Shown here: positions 53,988 through 64,000 of the stretch, piece by piece
Layout: every line of letters begins with the position of its first letter
Numbering within the stretch: the first letter of the stretch is position 1
The notes under the pieces: model-generated
Database searches by the model: none
What the model saw: only the letters and a program-made list of their open reading frames with translations
Told to the model about the DNA's origin: nothing
Made by a program: the position numbers and the translations under genes
Source of the DNA: Platanthera guangdongensis
Taxonomy: Eukaryota > Streptophyta > Magnoliopsida > Asparagales > Orchidaceae
Assembly: GCA_039583875.1 (NCBI GenBank)
Contig: CM077159.1
Span: forward strand, 101,516,287-101,580,286
Length of the DNA stretch: 64,000 nucleotides
Direction of reading: 5' to 3'

Positions 53988-54330
53988 TGTTGAGAACTAA
54001 GGTCCAGCGGGATTGGGTGTGTGTGGGACCGCATATTTGGGCATCCCCATCGCATTCCAGGTCTGGATGTTGACCCCGGTGGGCCCCCCGTGTGGCGGAA
54101 TATCCCCGCCATCCCGTGGTTGGATTAGTCCCACATTGCCTGCAGCGGGTGGTCCTTGGTGTTTATGTACCCTCGTCCCCCCTTACCATGACCTCGGGGT
54201 TTTGGGAAGATGTGTGGTGACGGGTGGTTTCCAAATGGTATCAGAGCCATCCCACTACGGGGGTGTGTTGAGAACCAAGGTCCAGCGGGATTGAGTGTGT
54301 GTGGGACCGCATATTTGGGAATCCCCATCC
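53988..54330 (+). mobile_element. T1: TRIM/SMART-like element, 32-bp internal region
   Basis: 5' LTR 53988-54233 (TGTTGAGAAC...TTTCCA, 246 bp), internal 54234-54265, and the first 65 bp of the 3' LTR (54266-54330, TGTTGAGAACCAAGG). Internal DNA is just AA, an initiator-Met PBS TGGTATCAGAGCC (54236-54248) and a purine-tract-like CTACGGGGGTG. The 3' LTR is truncated where ORF1 resumes, and no right TSD remains. It encodes nothing and would depend on other elements for movement. Confidence 0.82.
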
Positions 54331-54448
54331 CAATGTCATCATGGGCTTTTGCTCGGAGGTCTTTTCCCATTCTCCGGCCTATCTCGATCTCCGTACTGAT
54401 TTCCCTCCTGATTTCAATCTTTTCACCTTTTGGGTGGAACTCAGTAAT
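54331..54448 (+). pseudogene. E7b ORF1, part 2
   Basis: CAATGTCATCATGGGCTTTT onward matches E7a 46028-46120; ends GTAAT, the E10 TSD. Confidence 0.75.
54444..54448. repeat. E10 TSD, left copy (GTAAT)
   Basis: Matches 61974-61978. Confidence 0.93.
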
Positions 54449-56111
54449 TGTTGAATTTTGTGAAGTGGAAGTGGTTGACGGGACAGGCCGAGCGGCCTGG
54501 GCGGACAGCGTTGGCGGACTGGGCGGACTCGGCGGACTGCGGCCTAGTGATAAGTCTAGTAGAAGCCGGCTGTTCTTCTGAGCGGGTTGTACGGGTGAAG
54601 TCTGCGGACTATGCAGCCTATTATCTGTGGATAGGGCGTTGGCTGTTTGGTTTAGCCAAGGAGCGGCCGGAGCGGATAGAGGCTTGCGGACTGGTGCATT
54701 GCTCAGTGGCCGTTGTGCAAGCTTGTGCTCAACGGTGGTTTGGCTTATGTCCGCGGGAAGCTTGCGGACTGGCGTATCTGCGGTATGGGCTGTTGCGGAC
54801 TGGGCTTAGAGCTTGGCTGAGGCCTTGTCGAGCTCTGGTGTTACAGCAGGTGCTTTGCTGTGGAGGTCTTTGGCGGACTGGTGTGTGGAGTCCGGCAGAT
54901 GGCCATTGCTTTGGGCAGGTGTGCGAGTAGCTTGCGGACTGCTGGAGGTCTGTGTGCTAGGGTGTTTGGCGGACGGAGCTTTGTCCGCCATGCTCGCATT
55001 AGGCCCTTGATGGTTCTGGACTTGGTCACATTCTGTGCCAAGAACAGGGTGTCCGCAGTATCCTCCAAGTCCGTTGGTGACCGGGCGGACTGTTGCTAAC
55101 TCTGCCTTTGGTCGTGGACTTATGATAGATGGAGGCTTGAGTCTTGTTCTATGCGGACTGCCTCGGGTTTGTGCGGATATCCATTGAAGGGGGTTGTTGT
55201 ACTGCAGTGGTTGAGGCTTTGCAGGCTGATGCCTTATCCGCATAGCTTGGGCGGACTGATGAGGGTTCGCCAAAGTTGCCTTGCTCCTGGAGGGTTGATC
55301 CTTGGTACCGGCTAAGTCCTTGCGGACTCAGTGGAGGGTGGTTTAGCTAGAGTGCGGGCTGGGGCGGTGTCTCTATCTCTAGGGCGGTGACCACACTCCT
55401 CACCCTGCCTATAAATAGGACCCCCTTGCAGGTCTACAGTAACTGAGTGAACAGTAAGTTGGTTCGGCGAGGTGCTGCGGTCCCAGTTTTCTATCCGCGC
55501 GGATTGATTCAGAGTTAACTGTGTGCTATGTGCAGGTCGTGTGGGTAGCTTCAAGGAGCCAGGAGTTTGGCTGTTACATCGGTCAAGTACTTGGAAGTTG
55601 TGCGGTCTCTGCGGATTCAGCAGGAGGTCACTCTGCGGCTTGTCAGCTTTGTTTCAAGTTTGCCAGCTTCAATAACCTGTCCGCCAGCTTCAGTAGGGTA
55701 GGAGGTTTGTTCCTAAGTTCATCATCAGCAGGCGGAGAATAACGGTGTGTCCGCGCGGCCTCGCGGCTTCGGCGGACTCCGTGTCTATTCGGCGGATTGC
55801 AGCTTCAGCTCGGGCGGCTTCGGAGGGCTTGGCGACCTCGGCGGTCTCGGCGGATTCCAGTGCTGTCCGCCCGGCTTGTTTTTGGTGCTTTCTGTTTACA
55901 GCAGTTTATACTAGCGAAATCATGTCTCACTACGTATACCTCGCCTTGTAAAGAAGTTAAATGAATATAAGGTCTGCTTGTTCTTCCATGTGCTTGGGGT
56001 GTTGAGCCTGCTTCCTGAGTTTCCGCTAGATCAAAGTGTGAACTGGATAGTTCCGAAGATATTAATTTGACGTTTGGGCTATCTTGCTGCCCACCTTGAG
56101 AAATTTGAACA
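54449..56111 (+). repeat. E10 5' LTR (1663 bp)
   Basis: TGTTGAATTTTG...AATTTGAACA. Rich in GCGGACT (at least a dozen copies over about 54500-55330), followed by a TATA box CCTATAAATAGG at 55410. Confidence 0.93.
55410..55421 (+). promoter_or_regulatory. E10 LTR TATA box
   Basis: CCTATAAATAGG after the GCGGACT-rich U3; the same box is at about 61267 in the 3' LTR. Confidence 0.75.
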
Positions 56112-56124
56112 TGGTATCAGAGCC
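56112..56124 (+). other. E10 primer binding site (initiator tRNA-Met)
   Basis: TGGTATCAGAGCC starts at the first base after the LTR. Confidence 0.95.
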
Positions 56125-56235
56125 AGGTTCAGTTGCTTGAGCGGTCGTCAACCAGTGTTGTGCTCTGTGTTTGAGTGGTGATCAACTTGTGTTGGTGCTA
56201 TGTGTTTCTGAAGGCTTATCCAAGCAGGTGTTGCA

Positions 56236-57114
56236 ATGGAAGGGAGCTTTGCAAGGGGTCTTGTCATTGAAATCTTAACGCCGACTAACTTCAAGAAGTG
56301 GAAGTCATGCTTGAATAGTTATCTTCTTGGCGAGGAGCTGTGGGAAGTCGTCGGTGGTGACGACAGACAGGAAGTGACTGCTGCATTCGGTACTGCTGAG
56401 CAGGTTAGGCTCTGGAGGAAAACAAATGCTAAGGCGGAGTTTATCCTCAAGAGGTCCGTGTCACCAGAACTATTTGATCACATCATTGGATGTGAGTCGG
56501 CTGCTGATATTTGGACAACTATTGATGAGTTGTTCAATAGGAAGAATGTGGCGCGGCTTCAGTTTCTGGAGAATGAGTTGGCTAGAACAACTCAAGGAGA
56601 CCTTTCCATCTCGAAGTACTTCTTAAAGATGAAGAGCTTGTGTGCTGAGCTGTCAGCACTGGATCCTGATGAGCCTATCTCTGAGGCTAAGATGAAAAGG
56701 CACATAATCCGCGGCTTGCGGAAGGAGTATGTGGCCTTTGTTGCATCTTTTCAAGGCTGGGCTACTCAGCCGTCTTTGCTGGAGCTGGAGAATCTGCTTG
56801 CATCGCAGGAGAGCTTGGCAAGACAGATGGCTGGAGTGAATATTAATCAGGAAGGCAGCGAAGCTCTCTTCTCAGGCAAGAAGAAAGGATGGGAAGGGAA
56901 GAAGAAGAAGAAGGTGCAGGTTGCTGGTGAGAAGGAGACTTCAACTTCATATCAGCCGGAGAGGAGCAATGCTCCTAAGGACTGGAAGAAGAATTTGAAG
57001 TGCTACCGGTGTCATCAGCGAGGGCACTTCAAGCGGGATTGCAAGGTCAAACTGCAGCCTGGGCATGCTGCGGGAAAGGAGGAAGCTTGCTCGAGAAGTG
57101 AAGAAGCAGAATAG
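56236..57114 (+). CDS. E10 copia gag (292 codons)
   Basis: Open frame from ATG 56236. Copia capsid pattern (LTPTNFKKWKSCLNSYLLGE, IGCESAADIWTTIDELF, LQFLENELARTTQGD, LENLLASQESLARQM), a Lys-rich basic stretch, and one zinc knuckle CYRCHQRGHFKRDC near the C-terminus. It forms the virus-like particle. TAG at 57112-57114 separates it from pol in the same frame; most copia elements have one continuous gag-pol frame, so this is either nonsense or a readthrough point. Confidence 0.9.
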   Translation: MEGSFARGLVIEILTPTNFKKWKSCLNSYLLGEELWEVVGGDDRQEVTAAFGTAEQVRLWRKTNAKAEFILKRSVSPELFDHIIGCESAADIWTTIDELFNRKNVARLQFLENELARTTQGDLSISKYFLKMKSLCAELSALDPDEPISEAKMKRHIIRGLRKEYVAFVASFQGWATQPSLLELENLLASQESLARQMAGVNINQEGSEALFSGKKKGWEGKKKKKVQVAGEKETSTSYQPERSNAPKDWKKNLKCYRCHQRGHFKRDCKVKLQPGHAAGKEEACSRSEEAE

Positions 57115-57126
57115 GGCGGAGCTTTC

Positions 57127-60100
57127 ATGACAGGCACTTGTGTCTGTGCCTTATCTGCTGAGGACTTCAACAGAGAGTGGATCGTGGACTCCGGGTGTGG
57201 TCATCACCTCACCGGAGACAAGTCGAAGTTCACCTCCATGCAAGCATACTCAGGTAATGAAGCTATTATCACTGCTGATAATACTGTTTATGCAGTAGAG
57301 AAAGAGGGGGTTGTGTCTTTGGGTAGTGATCAGGGGCCACTCATGTTAAGGAGTGTGTATCATGTGCCGGGCATGAAGAAGCACCTCTTCTCAGTGACCA
57401 ATGCGGTGGACGCTGGTTATCACGTTCTGTTTAGGACAACAGACGTGAGGTTCCTTCGCAACGTATCAGCGGTGAAGGCTGATGTTACTCATGTAGGAAG
57501 GAGGGTTAAGAACTTGTTTGTTCTTGCAACCAATTCTTATGTTGATCGAATGAGGGCCAATGATAGCGCTGCTATCTGGCATGAGAGGCTGGGGCATGTT
57601 GGCATGGACAAGCTGAAGGCGATGGCTAGTAGAAGTTTGGTGAAAGGGTTGCCTAAGTTGTCCTCCTTTGGTGACGGGCATGTTTGCGCGGGATGTCAAT
57701 ACGGTAAGGCACATCGCCTTCCATTTGATAAGTCACTAACAAGGAGCAAGCAACCATTGGAGTGCATTCATGGCGACTTGATGGGACCGACGGTTACTTC
57801 CATCCTTGGTGGAAGCAGATACCTGCTTGTCCTGATTGATGACTACTCAAGGTATACTTAGGTGTACTTCTTAAAGGAGAAGTCAGAAGCCTTCCGTTTG
57901 TTTGTGGACTTTAAGGAGTTGGTAGAAGGCCGGCTTGGCTTGCGGATTAAGAAGCTTAGAACTGATAACGGGGGTGAGTTTGTTTCCTCCAAGTTTTCTA
58001 ACTTCTGTAGGAAGCACAGGATCCAACGAGAGCTTACTTGTGCTCACACTCCACAACAAAATGGAGTAGCGAAGCGGAAGATCCGTCATCTGACAGAGAT
58101 GTGCAAATGCTGGCTTCATACGAAAGACATCCCAAGGTCCTTTTGGGTGGAGGGGATGTCTTGTGCTGCTTATGTCATCAACAGGATGCCACTCAGCCCT
58201 ATCAACATGAAGACTCCTATTGAGCTGTTGCTAAAGGAGAAGCCAAGTATGGGACACCTTCGGGTGTTCGGTTCAATTTGCTACGTGCATGTCCCGGATG
58301 CTTCACGGACTAAGCTGGATGTAAAGGCAAGGAAGCTTGTCTTTGTTGGCTACGATGAGCGGAAGAAGGGATGGAAATGCATGGACCCAGCGACGAAGAA
58401 GTTCGTGGTGTCAAGAGACATTGTCTTTGACGCGCTGACGTCGTATGGAGGTGGCTTGGTTGAGCTAACCGGAAGTAGCAAGGTTGATGAAGCATCGGTG
58501 GTGGATGCTGAAGGCTTGGAAGAGGAGCCTGCTGTTTCACCAGCAGCTCCTGTTGCTTCTAACTCCGAGGCTGAGCCTTCTGGCTCAGGATGCAGGGGGA
58601 GCACTGCTCAATGCTTGCCCCAAATAGGAGTTAAGCCCGAAGAAGCAACGAAAGCAGTGAGCAAGGAGCCGACCCTTTAGAGATCGAAGAGGGTTGTTGA
58701 GCCGCCTGCTCGGTACTATGATGGGAATGTAGTGAGCTTTGTCTCCTGCTTCTTTGTAGGTCCTCTGGATGAGCGAGAGCCTGCAAGCTTCAACAAGGCC
58801 ACTGGAGTTAAGGAGTGGGAAGATGCCATGAAGGAAGAGATTGATGCTCTGAAGAAGAATGAAACCTGGGATCTTGTGCCCAAGGTTGATGGCATTACTC
58901 CGATTACTTGCAAGTGGGTGTATAAGTTGAAGAAGAAGGCTGATGGGAGCATTGATAGGTTCAAGGCTCGCCTAGTTGCTAGAGGATTCTCACAGCAGTA
59001 TGGAGAAGACTATGAGGAGACATTCAGTCCGGTTGCGAAGATGACTTCTGTTAGAGTGGTGATCGTCTTGGATGCTAGCAAGGGATGGAGGTTGTGGCAA
59101 CTCGATATGAAGAATGCCTTTCTTTACGGAGAGATTGACAAGGACATCTTCATGGATCAGCCGCTCGGTTTCGTTTCTGAAGATCATCCGGACTATGTCT
59201 GCAAGCTCAGGAAGGCTCTCTATGGGTTGAACAAGCTCCTAGATCTTGGTATGGGAAGATTGCAGAGTACTTGCAATTCTGTGGATACCTTGCTTCCAAC
59301 TCGGATTCAAGCTTGTTCGTCAAGAATAAGGGGGAGCTTCTAGTCTTGGTCCTGCTATATGTGGATGACATGATCATCACAGGGAATTCGGAGGGGGAAG
59401 TAGCAAGGCTCAGGGCTGAGCTTGATATACGCTTCGAGATGAAAGACTTGGGAGAGCTTCATCACTTTCTCGGTCTTGAGATGGAGAGGAAGGAGTGTGG
59501 TATTCTCATTTGCCAGAAAGGGTATGCAGATCGCATTGTGAAGCGGTTCGGCATCGGCGAAGGGAAGAAGTGCTCTACTCCACTGGAACCTGGGCTGAAA
59601 CTTCGACGAGATGAGGGAAGTGTTCTTCATGATCCCTTGGTGTTCAGGGCTCTTGTTGGAAGCTTGATTTAACTGACGATTACAAGGCCGGGCATTACTT
59701 ATGCTGTTGGCCGAGTAAGTCAGTTCATGGCTGAACCAATGAAATCTCATCTAGTGGCGGCGAAGGGTATTCTGAAGTATGTCAAGGAGACTTCTAATAT
59801 GGGACTCCTCTATGAAAGGGACTCGGAGTTTGCATTGCTTGGGTACATGGATGTTGACTATGGCGGTGATTCAGATGATTGGAGGTCTACTTCAGGTTAT
59901 GTGTTCACTTGCGGTTCAGCTAGCATCTCGTGGTGTAGCAAGAAGCAGGACTCAGTGTCTGTCTCAACTATGGAGGCAGAGTATAAGGCTTCGGCCTTGG
60001 CTTCTCGGGAATCCATCTGGTTGAGGAGGCTTATAGAGGATGTGCATGAAGAAGTGCAAGGGCCTACTTTACTCCGGGGTGACAATGAGAGTGCTCTCAA

Positions 60101-60320
60101 GCTGGTAAACAATCCAGTGTGTCATGCTAGGACCAAGCACATTGAGATCGATCACCACTTCATACGGGAGAAGGTGTTGGAGGGATCTCTGTTGGTCGGG
60201 CATGTTCGGAGTAAAGATAATCTTGCTAACATCTTCACGAAGCCACTGTCGAAGGGGCCCTTTGAACGTTTGTGCAGCTTGCTGGGCTTGGTAACCACTT
60301 CCCACTTCAAGGGGGAGTGT
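57127..60320 (+). pseudogene. E10 copia pol: protease, integrase, RT, RNase H
   Basis: Copia order: protease (WIVDSGCGHHLTG), GAG-pre-integrase (AIWHERLGHVGMDKL ... CAGCQYGKAHRLPF), integrase core (HGDLMGP, LRTDNGGEF, HTPQQNGVAKRK), GKEP-type tail (LRVFGSICYVHVPD), RT (TCKWVYKLKKKADGS, FSPVAKMTSVR, WQLDMKNAFLYGEI, ALYGL, catalytic LLYVDDMIITG at about 59355-59390), and RNase H (SVSTMEAEYKASALASRE, KHIEIDHHFIREK). Lesions: TAG 57859-57861, TAG 58678-58680, a one-base loss near 59231 and TAA 59670-59672. Confidence 0.92.
60308..60317 (+). other. E10 polypurine tract
   Basis: CAAGGGGGAG directly before the 3' LTR (TGTTAAATTTTG). Confidence 0.88.
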
Positions 60321-61973
60321 TAAATTTTGTGAAGTGGAAGTGGTTGACGGGACAGGCCGAGCGGCCTGGGCGGACAGCATTGGCAGACTGGGCGTACTGC
60401 GGCCTAGTGATAAGTCTAGTGGAAGCCGGCTGTTTTTCTGAGCGGGTTGTACGGGTGAAGTCCGCGGACTATGCGGCCTGTTATCTGCGGATAGGGTGTT
60501 GGTTGTTTGGTTTAGCCAAGGAGCGGCCTGAGCGGATAGAGGCTTGCAGACTGGTGCATTGCTCAGTGGACGTAGTGCAAGCTTGTGCTCAACGGCAGTT
60601 TGGCTTATGTCCGCAGGAAGCTTGCGGACTGGCGTGTCCGCGGTATGGGCTGTTGCGGACTGGGCTTAGAGCTTGGCTGAGGCATTGTCGAGCACTGGTG
60701 TTATAGCAGGTGCTTTGCTGTGGAGGTATTTGGCGGACTGGTGTGTGGAGTCTGGCAGATGGCCATTGCTTAGGGCAGGTGTGTGAGTAGCTTGCGGACT
60801 GCTGGCAGTGTGTGTGCTAGGGTGTTTGGTGGACGGAGCTATGTCTGCCATGCTCGCATTAGGCCCTTGATGGTTTTGGACTTGGTCACATTCTGTGCCA
60901 AGACCAGGGTGTCCGCAGTATCCTCCAAGTCCGCTGGTGACCGGGCGGATTGTTGCTAACTCTGTCTTTGGTCGTGGACTTGTGACGGATGGAGGCTTGA
61001 GTCTTGTTCTATGCGGACTGCCTCGGGTTTGTGCGGATAGCCATTGAAGGGGGTTGCTGTCCTGCAGTGGTTGAGGCTTTGCGGGTTGATGCCTTGTCCG
61101 CATAGCTTGGGCGGACTGATGAGGGTTCGCCAAAGTTGCCTTGCTCCTGGCGGGTTGATCCTTGGTACCGGCTAGGTCCTTGCGGACTCAGCGGACGGTG
61201 GTTTAGCCACCGCGCGGGCTGGGGCAGTGTCTCTATCTCTAGGGCGGTGACTACACTCCTCACCTCGCCTATAAATAGGACCCCCCTGGCAGGTCTACAG
61301 TAACTGAGTGAACAATAAGTTGGGTTCGGCGAGGTGTTGCGGTCTCAGTTTTCTGTCCACGCAGATTGATTCAGAGTTAACTGTGTGATGTGTGCAGTTC
61401 GCACGGGTAGCTTCAAGGAGCCAGGAGTTTGGCTGTGACTTCGGTCAAGTACTTGGAAGTTGTGCGGTCTCTGCGGATTCAGCAGGAGGTCGCTCTGCGT
61501 CTTATCAGCTCTGTTTCAACTTTGCCAGCTTCAATAACCTGTCCGCCAGCTTCAGGCGGGTAGGCGGTTTGTTCCTCAGTTCATCATCAGCAGGAGGCGA
61601 ATAACGGTGTGTCCACTCGGCCTCGCGGCTTCGGCAGACTCCGTGTCTATTCGGCGGATTGCAACTTCAGCTCGGGCGGCTTCGGCAGGCTTGGCGACCT
61701 CGGCGGTCTCGGCGGATTCCGGTGCTGTCCGCCCAGCTTGTTTTTGGTGCTTTCTATTTACAATAGTTTATACTAGCGAAATCATGTCTCGCTACGTATA
61801 CCTCGCCTTGTAAAGAAGTTAAATAAATATAAGGTCTGCTTGTTCTTCCATGTGCTTGGTGTGTTGAGCATGCTTCCTGAGTTTCCGCTAGATCAAAGTG
61901 TGAACTGGATAGTTCCGAAGATATTAATTTGGCGTTTGGGCTATCTTGATGACCACCTTGAGAAATTTGAACA
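60318..61973 (+). repeat. E10 3' LTR (1656 bp)
   Basis: Pair of 54449-56111, ending AATTTGAACA before the TSD. Confidence 0.93.
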
Positions 61974-61978
61974 GTAAT
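61974..61978. repeat. E10 TSD, right copy (GTAAT)
   Basis: Matches 54444-54448. Confidence 0.93.
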
Positions 61979-62716
61979 GACACAGCACCCTACACCCCAA
62001 ATTAATCTAAAGGCATCCACTTCATTTCCCCCGCTTTGCGCGTTCTCCACAACCTCCTCACCTTTACTCTTATCGGTCGTGGCGACAGCCATGACGTGGT
62101 GTCTCAGGAAGATTTACTATATTTATATAGTATGTTTTACCGGGCCTCACTCAATCTTGGTTATATGCTCGTAATTTTCTTTCGACACCTGGCTAAAAAT
62201 GCGAGGTTAGGAGCAGTGCACGGCGGGAACTACATCACCTATCTCGCCAAGTAGATCGGACTTTGGGATACTATTCCGCAACTGAACTGTGTTCAGACGC
62301 CGCAAGTCATTCAGTTCCAGACCCTCCAGGCCCTCGGCCTAGCGCGATGATGTGATGGAGTGTTTGAGGCTATCCCCCCAGCAGTCCGTGGCGGGGATCT
62401 TTATCTTGATTTCGGTGTCGGTCCTAGTGGTCCTCCTCACTCTCCCTAGATTCCGCCACCACTACTGCACTCTACCCCAGTGCCCAGTCCTCAAAGCTAT
62501 TGGGATCATCAATTTGGGTTGATTCATAGTCGCCTAAACCAGATGCAGACTCATTTTGACGTCCATTTTACACATTTTGATGGATGCTTTACCGCACTGG
62601 AGGATAGTCATGCTTCTTTCGTGGCGCATATTACCCGTGAGTTCACGGATCAGCAAACTCATTATCCACCACGAGGGGGGGGGGTGCTAGTGATGAGGAG
62701 TGGTTCTTTTCTTTAG
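61979..62716 (+). pseudogene. E7b ORF1, part 3
   Basis: Resumes the gene after E10 (matches E7a from about 46122), with FHNLL/VLHNLL, DLLYLYSMFYRASLNLGYML and GGNYITYLAK, then the C-terminal DHQFGLIHSRLNQMQTHFD stretch. Frameshifts and stops are present. Confidence 0.7.
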
Positions 62717-63318
62717 AGTTGTAGTGGGTCGAATATTTCTGTATCTTTTCTTTGCAGTTTCTATGTATCTTTTATTTTTATTAAAAATATATATATCAAA
62801 AATTATGTTTTGCTTTAGTGTTTCATTTCAGGTCGAACTTCGTGCAGATTTGTACTCCTCTGGGAAGTTTTCTTTTCCTTTGCTCTTTACTTTTCCACAT
62901 TGGGGATAATGTTTTGTTTAAGTATGAGGATATATTTCTCACTAGTTTAACTTCTTTTTCGCAAAACATACACAAAAAACAAAAATAAATTAAAGTTTCA
63001 AATTTTATTTTTACTTAGTTTTTACAAAAATACAAAAAACATTTCAAAAAATATATCAAAAATTTCAAAAAAAAAAGAAAATCAAAAATTAAATTTCTTA
63101 GAAATGGACGTTTGAGATATCACCCCAACTTACATCCTAGTACCTGTGAGAGCCCTTCATAGGGTATACCTCGGGAAGTCTAAGAAGTAAAAAAAAATTA
63201 GGTTTAATTTTTAATTAGATAAGACTTTATTTCTTTATTTAATCATATGCAAAATCCATAACATTCAACTTTTACATAGTGTTTAGAGATTTTTCATGCT
63301 TTAATTGAATTTTGAATT
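62717..63318. other. E7b 3' spacer, no gene
   Basis: Homologous to 46841-47480; ends abruptly at the join with E11. Confidence 0.65.
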
Positions 63319-64000
63319 AGTGGTACCTCTTCGAGTTCTTACACCAGCTTGGGGATCTCCTATAATTTGATCAACCGGGTGATCCCTCAAGTGTCTGAGG
63401 TATAGAGTTCTTGCATCAGGAGATTCCACTGTTTCTGGAGTTACTTCTTCCACTTGGACAAATTCTTCATCTTGGTGATCGTCTTCTCCAATTGAGACAG
63501 GAGGAGTGATCTTGATGAACTTTGGAGCACTTTCTTCAACTGTCTTATCCAGGATTAATTCTTTCAGCTTTGAGCCTTCATCTTCAACAAAAACACTGGA
63601 AGAGCTGTTATGAAGCAAGCTCATTTCATCAAATATAACATTAATCTACTCTTCTACCTCCAGATTTTTCTTATTAAAGATTTTGTAAGCCTTACTATGA
63701 CTACTATAAACTAAGAAAATACCTTCAAAGCTATTTTCTCCAAACTCGGTATAATGATATTTCTCATTATTAAGTACATAGCATTTGCAGCCAAAGATCC
63801 TGAAGTAGGACACAGTCGGTCTCCTACCTTTCAGTAGCTCATAGTGAGTCTTATGATGATTCTTGTTGATCAACGCTCTGTTTTGCACGTGACAAGCTGT
63901 ATTGACGGCCTCAGCCCAGAAGTACTCTAGTAGAGAGGAGTTGGTCAGCATTGTAGTACATGCTTCAATGAGTGTTCTATTCCTTCTCTCTGCTACTCCA
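63319..64000 (-). pseudogene. E11: SIRE-like copia integrase C-terminal region
   Basis: Minus strand: integrase end (LLEYFWAEAVNTACHVQNRA, HYELLKGRRPTVSYFRIFGC, CYVLNN, FEGIFLVYSSHSKAYKIFNK), a stop near 63645, then an acidic linker and HPVDQIIGDPQAGVRTR before RT. It is cut off by the E7b join just after the VRTR motif. It starts beyond the right edge. Confidence 0.82.

Larger units (their letters stand above)
54449..61973 (+). mobile_element. E10: near-complete Ty1/copia element
   Basis: 7525 bp with LTRs 54449-56111 and 60318-61973, PBS, gag, pol, polypurine tract and TSD GTAAT (54444-54448, 61974-61978). Inserted in E7b ORF1. The LTRs differ at many more positions than those of E2 or E1, so it is older. 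Pol has several lesions. Confidence 0.95.
48654..63318 (+). mobile_element. E7b: second Athila unit in tandem, truncated right end
   Basis: LTR, intact-looking PBS, gag-protease, hairpin array, internal TATA and ORF1, interrupted by T1 (53988-54330) and E10 (54449-61973). It has the same RT-RNaseH-integrase deletion as E7a and the same gag amber codon. It is cut at 63318 (GAATTTTGAATT), about 1.2 kb before a 3' LTR would be expected, and joined to E11. Confidence 0.85.

Noticed and set aside
2888..58680. Amber stops as a signature of CHG methylation decay (CAG to TAG)
   Set aside because: At least one (3341) corresponds to GAG in E2 and another (57859) likely to TGG, so the pattern is not consistent.

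Overview
This is plant nuclear DNA, almost certainly angiosperm heterochromatin. Essentially all 64 kb is LTR retrotransposon sequence, inserted one element inside another. I found no intact host gene and no tRNA gene. The only non-transposon sequence recognised with confidence is a diverged 18S rDNA fragment (32194-32554 plus 37641-37696), itself split by an insertion. Working names: E1-E5, E9 and E12 are Ty3/gypsy or gypsy-like; E7a/E7b are Athila-type; E6, E8, E10 and E11 are Ty1/copia; T1 is a TRIM.

Left block, 1-30.6 kb, is a six-layer nest. A copia relic (E8, resumes at 29231) holds a SIRE-like copia (E6, 23037-29230). E6 holds an E1-family LTR (E4, 22475-23036, minus). E4 holds a gypsy element (E3, minus, 19046-22474 plus bases 1-13). 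E3 holds a chromovirus with Tekay-like pol (E1, plus, 19-19040, TSD GAAGC). E1 holds a second chromovirus (E2, minus, 5356-14511, TSD CACGG). LTR divergence fits this order: about 8 differences between the E2 LTRs against roughly 35 between the E1 LTRs, counted by eye.

Middle block, 30.6-40.5 kb, has a LINE-like DUF4283 remnant, the split 18S fragment, a 1.6 kb LTR-like insertion (E12) carrying a 3.5 kb solo LTR (E9), an E9-family LTR end, and a decayed gypsy gag-pol (E5).

Right block, 40.5-64 kb, has two Athila-type units in tandem (E7a, E7b) sharing a central LTR. Both lack reverse transcriptase, RNase H and integrase but keep gag-protease and an ATHILA ORF1-like gene. E7b is interrupted by an ultra-short TRIM (T1) and a copia element (E10, TSD GTAAT). 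A SIRE-like integrase fragment (E11, minus) closes the window.

The most interesting signal is a shared expression architecture in the gypsy elements. (1) A tiny first gag exon (M-A-P-..., ending AGG|GTAACG) lies inside the LTRs of E1, E2 and E3 and differs mostly synonymously at its conserved codons. An analogous exon (MPPRRVTRS..., ending GAG|GTGAGC) lies in E9. The gag body has no ATG of its own and starts right after a TAG acceptor, so a 1.5-1.8 kb intron covering U5, the PBS and the leader is predicted. (2) A second, phase-1 intron of 76-102 nt sits exactly at the gag/protease boundary. (3) U3 regions carry arrays of GC-rich perfect hairpins whose arms covary. In Athila LTRs, in the Athila internal promoter, in E9 and in the SIRE-like LTR, these arrays end about 5-25 bp before a TATA box. 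Together these suggest splicing-controlled Gag/Gag-Pol/genomic RNA output driven by hairpin-array promoters.
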